A stretch of 64,000 bases of DNA. Source: Bremerella sp. P1 (GTDB taxonomy: Bacteria > Planctomycetota > Planctomycetia > Pirellulales > Pirellulaceae). Position numbers and translations under genes: made by a program. Below the pieces are notes generated by a model, which saw only the letters and a list, made by a program, of their open reading frames with translations, ran no database searches and had not been told where the DNA came from. The stretch's first letter is position 1. Each line of letters begins with the position of its first letter. This document shows positions 12,300-20,908 of the stretch, piece by piece. Location: contig NZ_CP118164.1 in the NCBI RefSeq assembly GCF_028748185.1, forward strand, positions 1,364,001 to 1,428,000, written 5' to 3'.

Positions 12300-13454
12300 T
12301 TAGGCACGATTCACGCGGAATGGCTGCAGATCAATCTGTGGCTTCTCGCCGCACATCAATTGGCTCATTACCGCAGCGGTTGCCGGAGAAAGATGTAATC
12401 CGCTGCGATAGTGTCCTGCTGCCAAATAGACGTTGGACAGGCCTGGCAATTGCCCCAGGTAAGGAATCCGATCGACGCTGGCAGGTCGGAGCCCCGACCA
12501 CGCTTTCACTCGCTTGGCACTGGCAAGCTTGGGCACCCACTCGCGAGCAAACTGAGTAAGGTCTTCGATTGCTTCCGCTGTATTCGACTTGTCGAAGCCA
12601 ACTTCTTCGACCGTCGCCCCAACCAGCACCAGGCCGTCTCTGCGGGGCACGATATAACGAACCCCTTCATTGATCGGCGACGAGAAGAATCGTTCGCCAG
12701 CATCAAGCAGGACAAGCTGTCCACGAATCGGCTCGATCTCGGGACGTTGCATCCGTCCTGAAAAATTCCCCTGATCAAGGACCTGATCGGTCAACAGTTG
12801 TGACCATGCCCCGGTCGCCAGACAGCAAGCTCCGGGAAAGATCTCTTGGCCATTCACTTCGACCGATGCAAGTTCTTCCCCTTGAAATCGCCAACTTGCG
12901 ACTTCCGTGTTTTCGAGAAAGCGAACGCCGCGATTTCGGCAACCTTGCACAAGTGCCTGAAGATGACGCGGATTACGCACCACCGCTTCGCCCGGCAGAT
13001 ATACGGCGTCCCGCATCGAATGGCTCGACTGCAAATGTGGAAAGCGTTCGGCAACTTGCTGGGGATCAAGCCGTTGGACTTCTACCCCCTCCTCTTCGTA
13101 GTGCACGCAGGCCATGCGGAGTGACGCCGCTTCGCCAGGATCGCGGGCAAGATAAAGGCCACCGGTGATCTCGAACTCGTTATCAATCTCCGTTTCTGCT
13201 TTCAGCTGAGCCGACCACTCGGGGAACAGCCGATGGCTCAGACCGCGGAGCTGTTCCTGAGGATCCCAGGCCTCGTTCTCGTTCGCGGGAGGCAGCAAGC
13301 CGGCTCCTGCCCATGAGGCCTCGCGCCCCAACTGGCCTTTCTCGACGAGCAAGACCTGGCGACCCTTTCCGGCAAGTTCGTAGGCTATTGAAAGACCGAT
13401 CACCCCCCCTCCGACCACGAAGAAATCAGGGCGAGAACTAGCAAGCGAGGGCAA
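12300..13454 (-). CDS. thiO: glycine oxidase ThiO
   Basis: 384 residues from a TTG start preceded by AGGTGA. The family makes iminoglycine (dehydroglycine) from glycine for the thiazole ring of thiamine. The FAD-binding motif is FFVVGGGVIGLSIAYELA near residues 11-28. The signature GREASWAGAGLLPP follows, as expected for ThiO, and the C-terminal GHYRSGLHLSPAT matches the ThiO/DAO end motif. The neighbouring glutaredoxin-like gene is upstream on the same strand with a gap of 76 bases. ThiS, ThiG and ThiF are not nearby. The stop codon is three bases from the convergent cheB stop. Recognition of the family is secure. Confidence 0.92.
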   Translation of the reverse strand: MPSLASSRPDFFVVGGGVIGLSIAYELAGKGRQVLLVEKGQLGREASWAGAGLLPPANENEAWDPQEQLRGLSHRLFPEWSAQLKAETEIDNEFEITGGLYLARDPGEAASLRMACVHYEEEGVEVQRLDPQQVAERFPHLQSSHSMRDAVYLPGEAVVRNPRHLQALVQGCRNRGVRFLENTEVASWRFQGEELASVEVNGQEIFPGACCLATGAWSQLLTDQVLDQGNFSGRMQRPEIEPIRGQLVLLDAGERFFSSPINEGVRYIVPRRDGLVLVGATVEEVGFDKSNTAEAIEDLTQFAREWVPKLASAKRVKAWSGLRPASVDRIPYLGQLPGLSNVYLAAGHYRSGLHLSPATAAVMSQLMCGEKPQIDLQPFRVNRA

Positions 13455-13530
13455 TTCAGATCACCTAAACCCAGGAAGGAAGCGAGGCAAAGATAGGCTC
13501 GCTTTGGCAGTAACGACGACGACAGATGAC

Positions 13531-13812
13531 TTATGACGCTGGCTCGGTAACTCGCTTGGCTTCCGCCTCGAGCGTCCGCTTGAGCAACATCGGTGAAACT
13601 TTGCCGCGGAAGCGAACTTTGCCATTTATTTCGACCACGGGCACAGTGGTGTTAAATTTCTGCGACAGTTCCGGATCGGTGTCGATATCAACCAACGTAA
13701 TGTCCGACACGAACTTTCGGACCACCGACTCGGCGTTTTCGCAGCAATGGCACCCTTGCCGCGTGTAGAGAACAATCCGAGCAACATACAGTTGAGGGGA
13801 ATCGGAGCTCAC
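13531..13812 (-). CDS. glutaredoxin-like (DUF836-type) thiol protein
   Basis: 93 residues from a GTG start with AAGGTG nine bases before it; no in-frame ATG exists. It has the thioredoxin fold pattern of short glutaredoxin-like proteins: VLYTRQGCHCC near residues 14-24 with a CHCC active-site motif, then TLVDIDTDPEL, and the cis-proline segment TTVPVVEING. Such proteins act as small thiol-disulfide or redox carriers. It lies upstream of thiO on the same strand and could be co-transcribed. A specific electron donor is not evident. Confidence 0.88.
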   Translation of the reverse strand: MSSDSPQLYVARIVLYTRQGCHCCENAESVVRKFVSDITLVDIDTDPELSQKFNTTVPVVEINGKVRFRGKVSPMLLKRTLEAEAKRVTEPAS

Positions 13813-14112
13813 CGATCGATCACCTTATTAAGATTCGTTGAAGCTACCTGCCGGCCCGCTGAACAAAGACCACTACAAACATACGTAGGGATTCGATTTT
13901 ACCCTTTGACATAGGGGAAGATTCCTAACGGCAGCAAACCAGTGAAAATTGCCAGAGAATGTTGTTTGGAGCAATATGTCTCTGTTAGTCTATACTTTGA
14001 ATCAATCTCATGACTTTCCCCTGCATAGAGGATTTTCCTCCCAAACGCCGCGGAAGTAAAGCACTTCTAAGGCACACGAGCGACGTACCGTTTCGCCACA
14101 CATCGAGTTCGC
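13813..14112. other. divergent intergenic region upstream of kinase gene
   Basis: 300 bases between the glutaredoxin-like gene (leftward) and the Ser/Thr kinase gene (rightward). It is slightly A/T-richer than the genes around it and presumably carries both promoters. I see no gene and no clear structured RNA. Confidence 0.4.
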
Positions 14113-15894
14113 ATGCCAGCAGTTGTTGACTCCAATCGATTTATCGAGCTGATCCGCAAGAGCAAGCTCGTTGATCCGTCTGCTCTCGAGCAGGCGGTGG
14201 AGGATCTGCATGCTTCCAACGAGGGAGGGCTTCCCGACGACCTGGACGCGATGCAGAAGTTCTTCGTCGACCGGCAGCTGCTCACGAATTGGCACTGTGA
14301 AAAGCTCCGCAACGGAAAGTACAAAGGATTTTACCTCTCGAAGTACCGCCTGCTGAAGCACTTAGGTACCGGCGGGATGAGTAGCGTTTACCTGGCGGAG
14401 CATACCTTGATGAATCGCAAAGTCGCGATCAAGGTGCTTCCCCGCCGACGCGTTAACGATGCTTCGTACCTCGCTCGCTTTCATCTCGAAGCCCAGGCTG
14501 CCGCCCACCTGGACCATCCAAATATCGTCCGGGCGTTCGACGTCGATAACGAAGACAATACCCATTACATCGTGATGGAGTACGTTCCCGGTGCCGATCT
14601 TCAGCAAATTGTGCGAGAACGAGGACCGGTTCCGTTTGAAGCGGCAGCAGATTACATCGCTCAAGCCGCCGATGGCCTGCAACACGCCCACGATAAGGGC
14701 GTCGTTCACCGAGACGTGAAACCGGCCAATTTGCTGCTGGACGATCGAGGTGTCGTTAAGATCCTGGATATGGGTTTGGCCCGCATCAAGCAGGACGAGG
14801 ACGCCTCGCTGACGATCGCCCATGAAGAAAACGTCCTGGGAACGGCGGATTACTTGGCTCCTGAACAAGCCGTCAACAGCCACAAGGTTGACCATCGCGC
14901 CGATATATATAGCCTTGGGTGTTCCTTATATTACCTCCTGACGGGACATCCTCCATTTCCCGAAGGAAGCCTGGCCCAGCGGATCGCCAAGCATCAGAGC
15001 GTGATGCCGGACCCGATCAAGAAATCTCGCCCCAATTGCCCGCCGTCGCTGCAGCGTATCTGTGAAAAGATGATCGCCAAGCAGCCAGAGGATCGCTTCA
15101 ACGACGCGTCGGAAGTAGCCTTTGAGCTTCGTGCCTGGATGGAGTCACGTGGCAAAGAGCCTACCCATGCAGACGAGAAGCTTGGGTCGGCGATCCTTTC
15201 CACCGCCGCCCAAGAAGCAGCGAATCGGTCGCGAGCCGCCCATCAATCGGGCCGTCAACAACAACATGGCGGAACAGGCTCTTCGTACGAGGTAGACGAC
15301 CTGCTTCCTCCCGATATGCGGGAATCGCCTTCGTCCAGCAAGTTTGACCCTGCAATCGGCGACACGGTGGCGGATCGGTCCAACGACACGTCGCAGCGTC
15401 CTAACCCTCCGCGACGACCTTCTCGCGGAGGAAAGTCCTTGCCGGTTGCCAAGGCTCTTGATGATGATCAAGACGACTACATGGCCTCGAGCGACCCACT
15501 TTCTTCCTCTGGATCGTCTCTGTTCGATTCTCAGGAGTTCGAGGAAGATCCATTCAGCATGGATGTGCCGGTGAGCGATGTCGGTGGCTCTCTATTGGTA
15601 TCGTCCGCAGAACTCAAGCAAAAGGCCGAAGACCGCCAAGCGGCTGAGGCCAAGAAGAGACGAGCCGCTTCGCAATCAGGATTGGGTGATTCGATAGACC
15701 TAAATTCGTCGGTCCAAGGGATTCCCGTTGTCATCTGGGTTGTGGTTGCCGTGCTCTTCATGTTGATTGGCGTCCTCATCGCTATCAGCTATCAGACCGC
15801 AGAAGAAAATTCGGAACCGCTTGACCCGAAAAAGGGCAATCTCGAGAGTAGTCTTTGGGAAGACACGAAGAAACGCCCCCGCATTCTCGCCTAG
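14113..15894 (+). CDS. membrane-anchored Ser/Thr protein kinase with DMG motif
   Basis: 593 residues. A helical N-terminal region (1-75) of the type found before many planctomycete kinases precedes a Hanks-type kinase domain: glycine loop LGTGGMSSVYLA (84-95), catalytic Lys107 in VAIKVLP, HRDVKPAN with D201, and YLAPEQA. The metal-binding motif is DMG (D219) rather than DFG; the aspartate is kept, so activity is likely. After about residue 350 the protein is Ser/Asp/Gln-rich and poorly ordered. A transmembrane segment at about 536-561 is followed by a short tail of about 32 residues. Kinase domain cytoplasmic, tail outside. No phosphatase or substrate gene lies beside it. Confidence 0.95.
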   Translation: MPAVVDSNRFIELIRKSKLVDPSALEQAVEDLHASNEGGLPDDLDAMQKFFVDRQLLTNWHCEKLRNGKYKGFYLSKYRLLKHLGTGGMSSVYLAEHTLMNRKVAIKVLPRRRVNDASYLARFHLEAQAAAHLDHPNIVRAFDVDNEDNTHYIVMEYVPGADLQQIVRERGPVPFEAAADYIAQAADGLQHAHDKGVVHRDVKPANLLLDDRGVVKILDMGLARIKQDEDASLTIAHEENVLGTADYLAPEQAVNSHKVDHRADIYSLGCSLYYLLTGHPPFPEGSLAQRIAKHQSVMPDPIKKSRPNCPPSLQRICEKMIAKQPEDRFNDASEVAFELRAWMESRGKEPTHADEKLGSAILSTAAQEAANRSRAAHQSGRQQQHGGTGSSYEVDDLLPPDMRESPSSSKFDPAIGDTVADRSNDTSQRPNPPRRPSRGGKSLPVAKALDDDQDDYMASSDPLSSSGSSLFDSQEFEEDPFSMDVPVSDVGGSLLVSSAELKQKAEDRQAAEAKKRRAASQSGLGDSIDLNSSVQGIPVVIWVVVAVLFMLIGVLIAISYQTAEENSEPLDPKKGNLESSLWEDTKKRPRILA

Positions 15895-16201
15895 AAACCC
15901 ACTCTACAGGGGTGTATTGACAGAGCTGTTCTGGCCTGTTTCGAGAGTCCGCCGGTGCTGTCCGGCTACTGCTAGCCCAACCATAAGTCGTTACTGCAAA
16001 GCGACTTAACAAAATCGCTTGAAAACTGCTCTGACCGCGACGTAGGATAAGGTAGAAGAACAAAGGGCCCAAACAACGCCCTCTCGTTCCCCACACCTGA
16101 AATGGAATTCGCGGTTCCGCTTGTCGCAGGAAGACCGACCAAGATCGACACCATGAGCGACTAATGAACGTTCGCTCGATAGGCCAAACGCAGAGAATTC
16201 C
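15895..16201. other. intergenic region with an inverted repeat
   Basis: 307 bases after the kinase gene. An inverted repeat TAAGTCG (15984-15990) / CGACTTA (16002-16008) with an 11-base loop could be a weak terminator or operator; it has no proper T-run. A three-codon open frame beginning at 16153 (ATG AGC GAC TAA) precedes the next gene, but there is nothing to show it is used. No other gene is supported. Confidence 0.4.
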
Positions 16202-16918
16202 ATGACACGCATGTCGCACAGAGGCATCACGCATACGAAAGTGGCGAAGACGAAAGTCGCGTCGCGTGATTTTCGTTTGCCGACGCAAGCGTCTCGTCGT
16301 CGTGGAGGAGAGACAGGACGAACGGCTGAATGTGGTGGCTATTTCGTTCCGCCTGAGGACTGGCACGAGCCCAAGGGCAACACCGGTGCGAACTACAAGT
16401 TCATTCATCAGGAACCCGGTGAAGGCTTCGTTCACATTTTGACCGAAGACGAGATCCGATCGAGACTCCAGGAACTTCCGGAGTGGATGATCGAAGGTCT
16501 GGAAGTCGTCCAACTCAGTCGGCTTACGAAAAAGAAGCTGAGTTTCCCCTGTTATGGAATGCAGTGGGGGGCGGCAATCTACCTTTACCCGATGGACGAG
16601 TCGCTTATCGAGTACTTCCCCCATCCACCACGCCCAGAGCAAGTAGTAGAAGCCAAGATGTTTGGTGCTGTTTGGGAGCAAGACGAAGATGGTTACTGGC
16701 GATTGGAGTGGAATGAGGACACAATCCGCGATTTCTACTTAAACAACGTCCTAATTCACGAACTGGGACATTTGCTCGATACGAGAAATAACAACTACCT
16801 CGCTCGCGAGCGATACGCCGAATGGTTTGCGATCGAGTACGGATACCGTCCCACCCGACGCCAGCAAATGGCGAATCGCGCCGCGAAGAAGGTTGTGCGC
16901 CGCCATCACCATACCTAA
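16202..16918 (+). CDS. small putative zinc metalloprotease-like protein (HELGH)
   Basis: 238 residues, no signal peptide, Arg/Lys-rich ends. The centre (about 68-135) is an unassigned domain. Near the end is HELGH (186-190), the HExxH zinc motif, followed 14-17 residues later by ERYAEWFA, where a glutamate could be the third zinc ligand as in gluzincins and IrrE/ImmA-type proteases. The spacing and the small size suggest a minigluzincin-like fold. The last 25 residues are strongly basic and end in HHHHT, so it may bind nucleic acid or metal. Substrate unknown. It is a lone gene, and the protease reading rests on the motif alone. Confidence 0.75.
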   Translation: MTRMSHRGITHTKVAKTKVASRDFRLPTQASRRRGGETGRTAECGGYFVPPEDWHEPKGNTGANYKFIHQEPGEGFVHILTEDEIRSRLQELPEWMIEGLEVVQLSRLTKKKLSFPCYGMQWGAAIYLYPMDESLIEYFPHPPRPEQVVEAKMFGAVWEQDEDGYWRLEWNEDTIRDFYLNNVLIHELGHLLDTRNNNYLARERYAEWFAIEYGYRPTRRQQMANRAAKKVVRRHHHT

Positions 16919-17045
16919 GCGAAAACATGCTATGCTTTTACGATGACTAGACGTAAGTAAATGCATAGCCGAAGCTTAGGTCTCTAGCTCTATCACCAGC
17001 TGGACGTTCGTGGGTACATTTCCGAGCGCCTGACGTTCATTCCTA

Positions 17046-19058
17046 ATGCATCGGTTCGCGGTTATCGCTACCATGGCGTTTGGTATCGATGCTTCCTTAT
17101 TCAACCTGATCACCGTTGTCTCACAGGGCCGAACATTGACTAGAATTCCCTCCTTCACGACCACGGCCATCGTTGCTCTTCTCATGGGACTGTTTGTCTC
17201 AAGCATTCACGCTGCTCCGAATGAGGAGCAGAGAATGCAGCTTCAGGCCCTGAAGCTTGACATCCGCAAGACATCAAACTTCCTCAAACGAGGGATGATT
17301 GCCGAGTCGGTTGAGCTGGTACGCGACATTCAGTCGCGGATGGAAAAGCTCGGCACTGCTGGTGACGCGGAAGTAACCCAGGAGTTGCAGGGCCTCGCCG
17401 AGAGCCTAGCCGTCTCGCATGGTCTTCTCGAGCTAGAAGGCTACACGCTCAAACCGCTGACTGCTTCGGCGATGGCTTCGGCCCCGATGATGATGGCCAA
17501 CAATCCTGGTGTTCCTGGCGCGCCGGCCCCGGCACCAGCCCCTCTACCGACCACGTTCCCGACCGCAAATATCAGCTTCACCAAGCACGTCGCTCCGATT
17601 CTGATCGCTCGCTGCGGTAACTGCCACGTTACCGGTGCCCGAGGTGGGTTCAGTGCAAATACCTTCGAAGCCCTCATGAAAGGCCCAGCGGCTGGGACCG
17701 TCATTTTCCCAGGCGACGACATCGGTAGCCGCTTGATCGAGACGATCGAGACCGGCGACATGCCACGCGGTGGGGGCAGTGTTCGCCCGCCAGAACTCAC
17801 AGCCTTGAAGACTTGGATCAAAGAAGGAGCCAAATACGACGGTCTCGACCCGAAGGCTCCGATCAACCAGGCAGGTGCATCCGCTAATCCAGCCGCGATG
17901 CTGGAATTGGAAGTAATGGCCGCCTCAGGGAACGAGCAAGTCAGCTTCGGTCTTGATGTTGCCGGTGTACTGGCCAATCGTTGTGTGAATTGTCACAGTG
18001 GCAACAACCCGCCCGGCGGCTTAGGTATGGACAGCTTCGCTCGCTTCATCCGCGGGGGTGACAGCGGTGCACCGTTTGTGCCTGGTAAGCCGGAAGACAG
18101 CATGATCGTCCGTTTGATCAAAGCGACCGGTAATGGCCGGATGCCGCGTAATGGTCCCCCACTGACCGGCGAGCAGATTGCCAAAATCGAAACTTGGATC
18201 CGCGAAGGAGGCAAGTTCGACGGTGATTCCGCCAACGACGACACAATGTTGCGAACCAGTCAGATTGCCTTGGCGAAGAAGGCGACTCACGATCAACTGG
18301 CGGCCATGCGGGCCGAAAGCAGTCAACAGATGTGGGATTTGGGCATGCCCAACGTGCAGTCCGCCAAGGTCGATTCAGAGAACTTCCTGGCGTATGGAAC
18401 GATGGGGGAAGCCACTCTGCAGCAGCATATCGCCGAGGCGGATAAAGCCGCCGACAAGGTACGTACGATCTTGAAGATCCCTTCGACGGGACCGCTGGTC
18501 AAAGGAAAGATGACCTTGTACCTCTTCCAGAAGCGGTACGATTACGCCGAGTTCGGCAACATGATCGAGCGTCGCGACCTGCCGGCTGACTGGAAGGGAC
18601 ATTATCGCTACAACGTGACCGACGCTTACGGCTCGATTCAGGTTCCTTCCGACAACGAGTACGACTTGACGGTGCTTCTGGGCCAGATCGTCGCGTCCAG
18701 TCATATTGCTTCACTGGGCAACGGAACGGTGCCTGATTGGTTTGCCGAAGGAGCCGGCCGAGTCGTTGCTTCCCGCATGAGTAAGAACGACCCGCGAGTC
18801 GTCGCATGGGATAACCAGATCGAATCGGCTCTGGGTTCGATGAGCAAGCCAGACGATTTCATCATGAACCGTCTCTCGCCAGACCAGGCTTCCGTTGTCA
18901 GCTATGCGTTTATGAAAGCAATCATGGGGCGTGGCAATTCGTTCGACGCGATGATGAACTCGTTACGCAGCGGAAAGAACTTCGACGAAGCATTCCAGTC
19001 GGCGTTCAATATGACGCCTTCGCAACTGGCTGGGGCCTGGGCAACTTCACGAAGATAA
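17046..19058 (+). CDS. secreted double cytochrome-c protein with degenerate peptidase-MA-like end
   Basis: Up to 670 residues. The ATG at 17046 gives a long leader; a TTG at 17136 would start exactly at a good signal peptide (TRIPSFTTTAIVALLMGLFV), so the true start may be there. Two planctomycete-type cytochrome c modules follow, each with CxxCH (CGNCH near 190, CVNCH near 313) and a conserved pattern of pledged distal residues such as GDMPRGG and GRMPRNG. The C-terminal third resembles the peptidase-MA/gluzincin fold, with VPDWFAEGAG in the position of the usual PxWxxEGxA motif, but the HExxH stretch is replaced by VASSH, so it is probably not a protease. Likely periplasmic. Function unknown. 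Confidence 0.85.
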   Translation: MHRFAVIATMAFGIDASLFNLITVVSQGRTLTRIPSFTTTAIVALLMGLFVSSIHAAPNEEQRMQLQALKLDIRKTSNFLKRGMIAESVELVRDIQSRMEKLGTAGDAEVTQELQGLAESLAVSHGLLELEGYTLKPLTASAMASAPMMMANNPGVPGAPAPAPAPLPTTFPTANISFTKHVAPILIARCGNCHVTGARGGFSANTFEALMKGPAAGTVIFPGDDIGSRLIETIETGDMPRGGGSVRPPELTALKTWIKEGAKYDGLDPKAPINQAGASANPAAMLELEVMAASGNEQVSFGLDVAGVLANRCVNCHSGNNPPGGLGMDSFARFIRGGDSGAPFVPGKPEDSMIVRLIKATGNGRMPRNGPPLTGEQIAKIETWIREGGKFDGDSANDDTMLRTSQIALAKKATHDQLAAMRAESSQQMWDLGMPNVQSAKVDSENFLAYGTMGEATLQQHIAEADKAADKVRTILKIPSTGPLVKGKMTLYLFQKRYDYAEFGNMIERRDLPADWKGHYRYNVTDAYGSIQVPSDNEYDLTVLLGQIVASSHIASLGNGTVPDWFAEGAGRVVASRMSKNDPRVVAWDNQIESALGSMSKPDDFIMNRLSPDQASVVSYAFMKAIMGRGNSFDAMMNSLRSGKNFDEAFQSAFNMTPSQLAGAWATSRR

Positions 19059-19081
19059 CCGCGCTGATAGGAATTCCACGA

Positions 19082-19113
19082 AAAAACGCGATGCCCGCAA
19101 GCATCGCGTTTTT
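19082..19113. terminator. strong bidirectional terminator
   Basis: Perfect 13-bp stem: 19082-19094 pairs with 19101-19113 around a six-base loop. The stem has an A-run on one side and a T-run on the other, so it can end transcripts from both the cytochrome gene (+) and the His-rich lipoprotein gene (-). Confidence 0.92.
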
Positions 19114-19142
19114 CATTTCTTGACCAGCACGAATCAAAGTGA

Positions 19143-19661
19143 TTAGTGAGCGTGATGCTCGATTTCCCCTTCAAATGGCGTGCCTTCGATTTCCAGGGTC
19201 ACCGTGGCTTCGGCTTCGTCGGCTGTCACCAGAGCGAAAAGGTCGGCGTCTTTGGTTTCAAACTTGGCCGTGGTTTCTTCACCTTCAGCACGGACGGCTG
19301 GGACAGCGAAGTCCTTCTTGGCGTCATCAACGGCGACGGTAATCGTGATATTCTCGCCAGCAATCGCGACATCATTCTTGGCATCGCCATCCAGCACGTA
19401 GAAGGTCAAGACCTTGGCTTCGTCATCATGATCCCATTCCAGGTGATACTTTTCGCCGCCCAGTTCAATCAAATGACCGCCGTGCGGGCCTAGATCGTGA
19501 CTGTGACCACCTTCCCCATGACCGTGGTCGTGACCATCATGGCCGTGGTCATCGACATGTTCGCCATTGTCGGCTGTGTCGGTCTTCGCCGTGTTGCAGC
19601 CGCTCAGAGTAAACGGTACCGCCAGGGCACACAGAATCAGTAAGAGCTTTCCAATCTTCAT
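19143..19661 (-). CDS. His-rich lipoprotein, putative metal-binding
   Basis: 172 residues. The signal peptide ends in a lipobox (TLSGC, Cys22), so the mature protein is a lipoprotein. Residues about 34-65 are a run of His, Asp and Gly (HGHDGHDHGHGEGGHSH), a likely metal-binding segment, followed by LGPHGGHLIELG, a pattern also seen at the N-terminus of some heavy-metal efflux periplasmic proteins. The remainder is predicted beta-rich (ITITVAVDD, ATVTLEIEG). It probably buffers or senses zinc, copper or nickel at the membrane surface; the metal is not determined. A good GAGGAG ribosome-binding site lies upstream. No efflux pump gene is adjacent. Confidence 0.85.
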   Translation of the reverse strand: MKIGKLLLILCALAVPFTLSGCNTAKTDTADNGEHVDDHGHDGHDHGHGEGGHSHDLGPHGGHLIELGGEKYHLEWDHDDEAKVLTFYVLDGDAKNDVAIAGENITITVAVDDAKKDFAVPAVRAEGEETTAKFETKDADLFALVTADEAEATVTLEIEGTPFEGEIEHHAH

Positions 19662-19828
19662 AGAGCCAATCTCCTCAGTGGCATCGATCGAATATCAAAA
19701 CAGGCATGCCGCCCAAGTTAGCAGCACCATCCGCCTCCCGTACTATTCGCGGGAAACCGTCGATTATTCGGCACAAAACTACGTGCGCCAATCACAGGCG
19801 ATACGAATTGCGATGCGTTTGCGTCGAT

Positions 19829-20908
19829 CTAAATGTCTAATCCATTTGGATTTGTGACCGTTGGATGAAGATACTTCTCGAAGGCATCGATGTCATCCGA
19901 ATCTCCCCCAGCTTGCCTTGCCGCCTGAAAACATTGCAAGGCACGGTCTTTATCGTCATCGAAAAAGAGCAGCACGGCTACGCAGAAAAGATATTCCGGG
20001 TTCTGCGGATCGGTCACCGCGCGGCGAGCATTGGCTTCGATGATGGATGTCTTAGCCAAGCCGTTATTTCCTAGTAGAGCATCCAGCGTCACATTCGTGC
20101 CTGCAATATCTGGGTTTTGCTGAATGGCCAGTTCAATCGCAGCGACCGCTTCGTCAGGTCGGTTGGTGGCCAGATAGGCCAGCCCTTTCCGCAGGTGTCC
20201 TTCCGCATGACCAGGTGCAGCCGCAACGGCATCCTTGTAACGTCCTAGTGCTTCCTGGTAACGCTGCTGCTGGAAGAGGTTATCACCGGCCTGAATGAAG
20301 TGCTCGGCGCGTTCGATCGCTTGATCGCTCGGCTGCTGGATCGCAACAGGCTTGGCTGCTTCAATCCTTAGAGGACTGGGAATTGGTGTGACCAACGACT
20401 CAAATTGTTTCGTCCGCTGAGGCTCAATCGCAAAATCTCTGGGCAACCCCATGAACTGCTTCATGGCCTGAGGACCATAGTTCAGCTCGGCAGGCTCCGT
20501 GGGAGGCAAATAGTATTCCAGGTACTGATCACCTGGACGGTAATAGGTTCCGTACGGGTACAGACTCGAATAACCATAGCCGTAGGAATATAACGGCCCA
20601 TAAAAACCGTACGTTCCGTACGCCGGCGGTAGGCCGAATCCAATCGACAAGGACGTTCCCCCCCAGTAGCCGCCATAGTAAGGATAGCCGTATCCGTAGC
20701 TTCCATGGTGATGGTGGTGATCGCCGTGCCGGTAACCGCCGGTGTATTTCCCAGAGTTCCACCCAGGGCTGGTCACATCGGCATAGCCGCCACGGCCGAC
20801 CGAGATGTTGCTACGGCTCTTATATTGGTACTGCCCCAGCCCTTGAGCCTCAACGCTACTTGCGGCAACAAAGAGTGCCAGACCAACCATGATCGAAAGG
20901 GTACGCAC
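19829..20908 (-). CDS. secreted Gly/Tyr-rich protein with C-terminal TPRs
   Basis: 359 residues from a GTG with GGGAG upstream. A signal peptide (LSIMVGLALFVAASSVEA) is followed by about 110 residues very rich in Gly and Tyr, including HHHHHG (about 64-69) and repeats such as SYGYGYPYYGGYWGG. The second half holds TPR repeats (AERAEHFIQAGDNLF, ALGRYKDAVAAAPGH, AIELAIQQNPDI, and one nearer the end), which bind partner proteins. Gly/Tyr-rich segments are adhesive or self-associating in other systems. It is probably envelope-associated. No family name recognised. Confidence 0.82.
   Translation of the reverse strand: MRTLSIMVGLALFVAASSVEAQGLGQYQYKSRSNISVGRGGYADVTSPGWNSGKYTGGYRHGDHHHHHGSYGYGYPYYGGYWGGTSLSIGFGLPPAYGTYGFYGPLYSYGYGYSSLYPYGTYYRPGDQYLEYYLPPTEPAELNYGPQAMKQFMGLPRDFAIEPQRTKQFESLVTPIPSPLRIEAAKPVAIQQPSDQAIERAEHFIQAGDNLFQQQRYQEALGRYKDAVAAAPGHAEGHLRKGLAYLATNRPDEAVAAIELAIQQNPDIAGTNVTLDALLGNNGLAKTSIIEANARRAVTDPQNPEYLFCVAVLLFFDDDKDRALQCFQAARQAGGDSDDIDAFEKYLHPTVTNPNGLDI

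Noticed and set aside
16153-16164. Three-codon open frame before the gluzincin-like gene
   Set aside because: A start followed by two codons and a stop is expected by chance; no evidence of a leader peptide.
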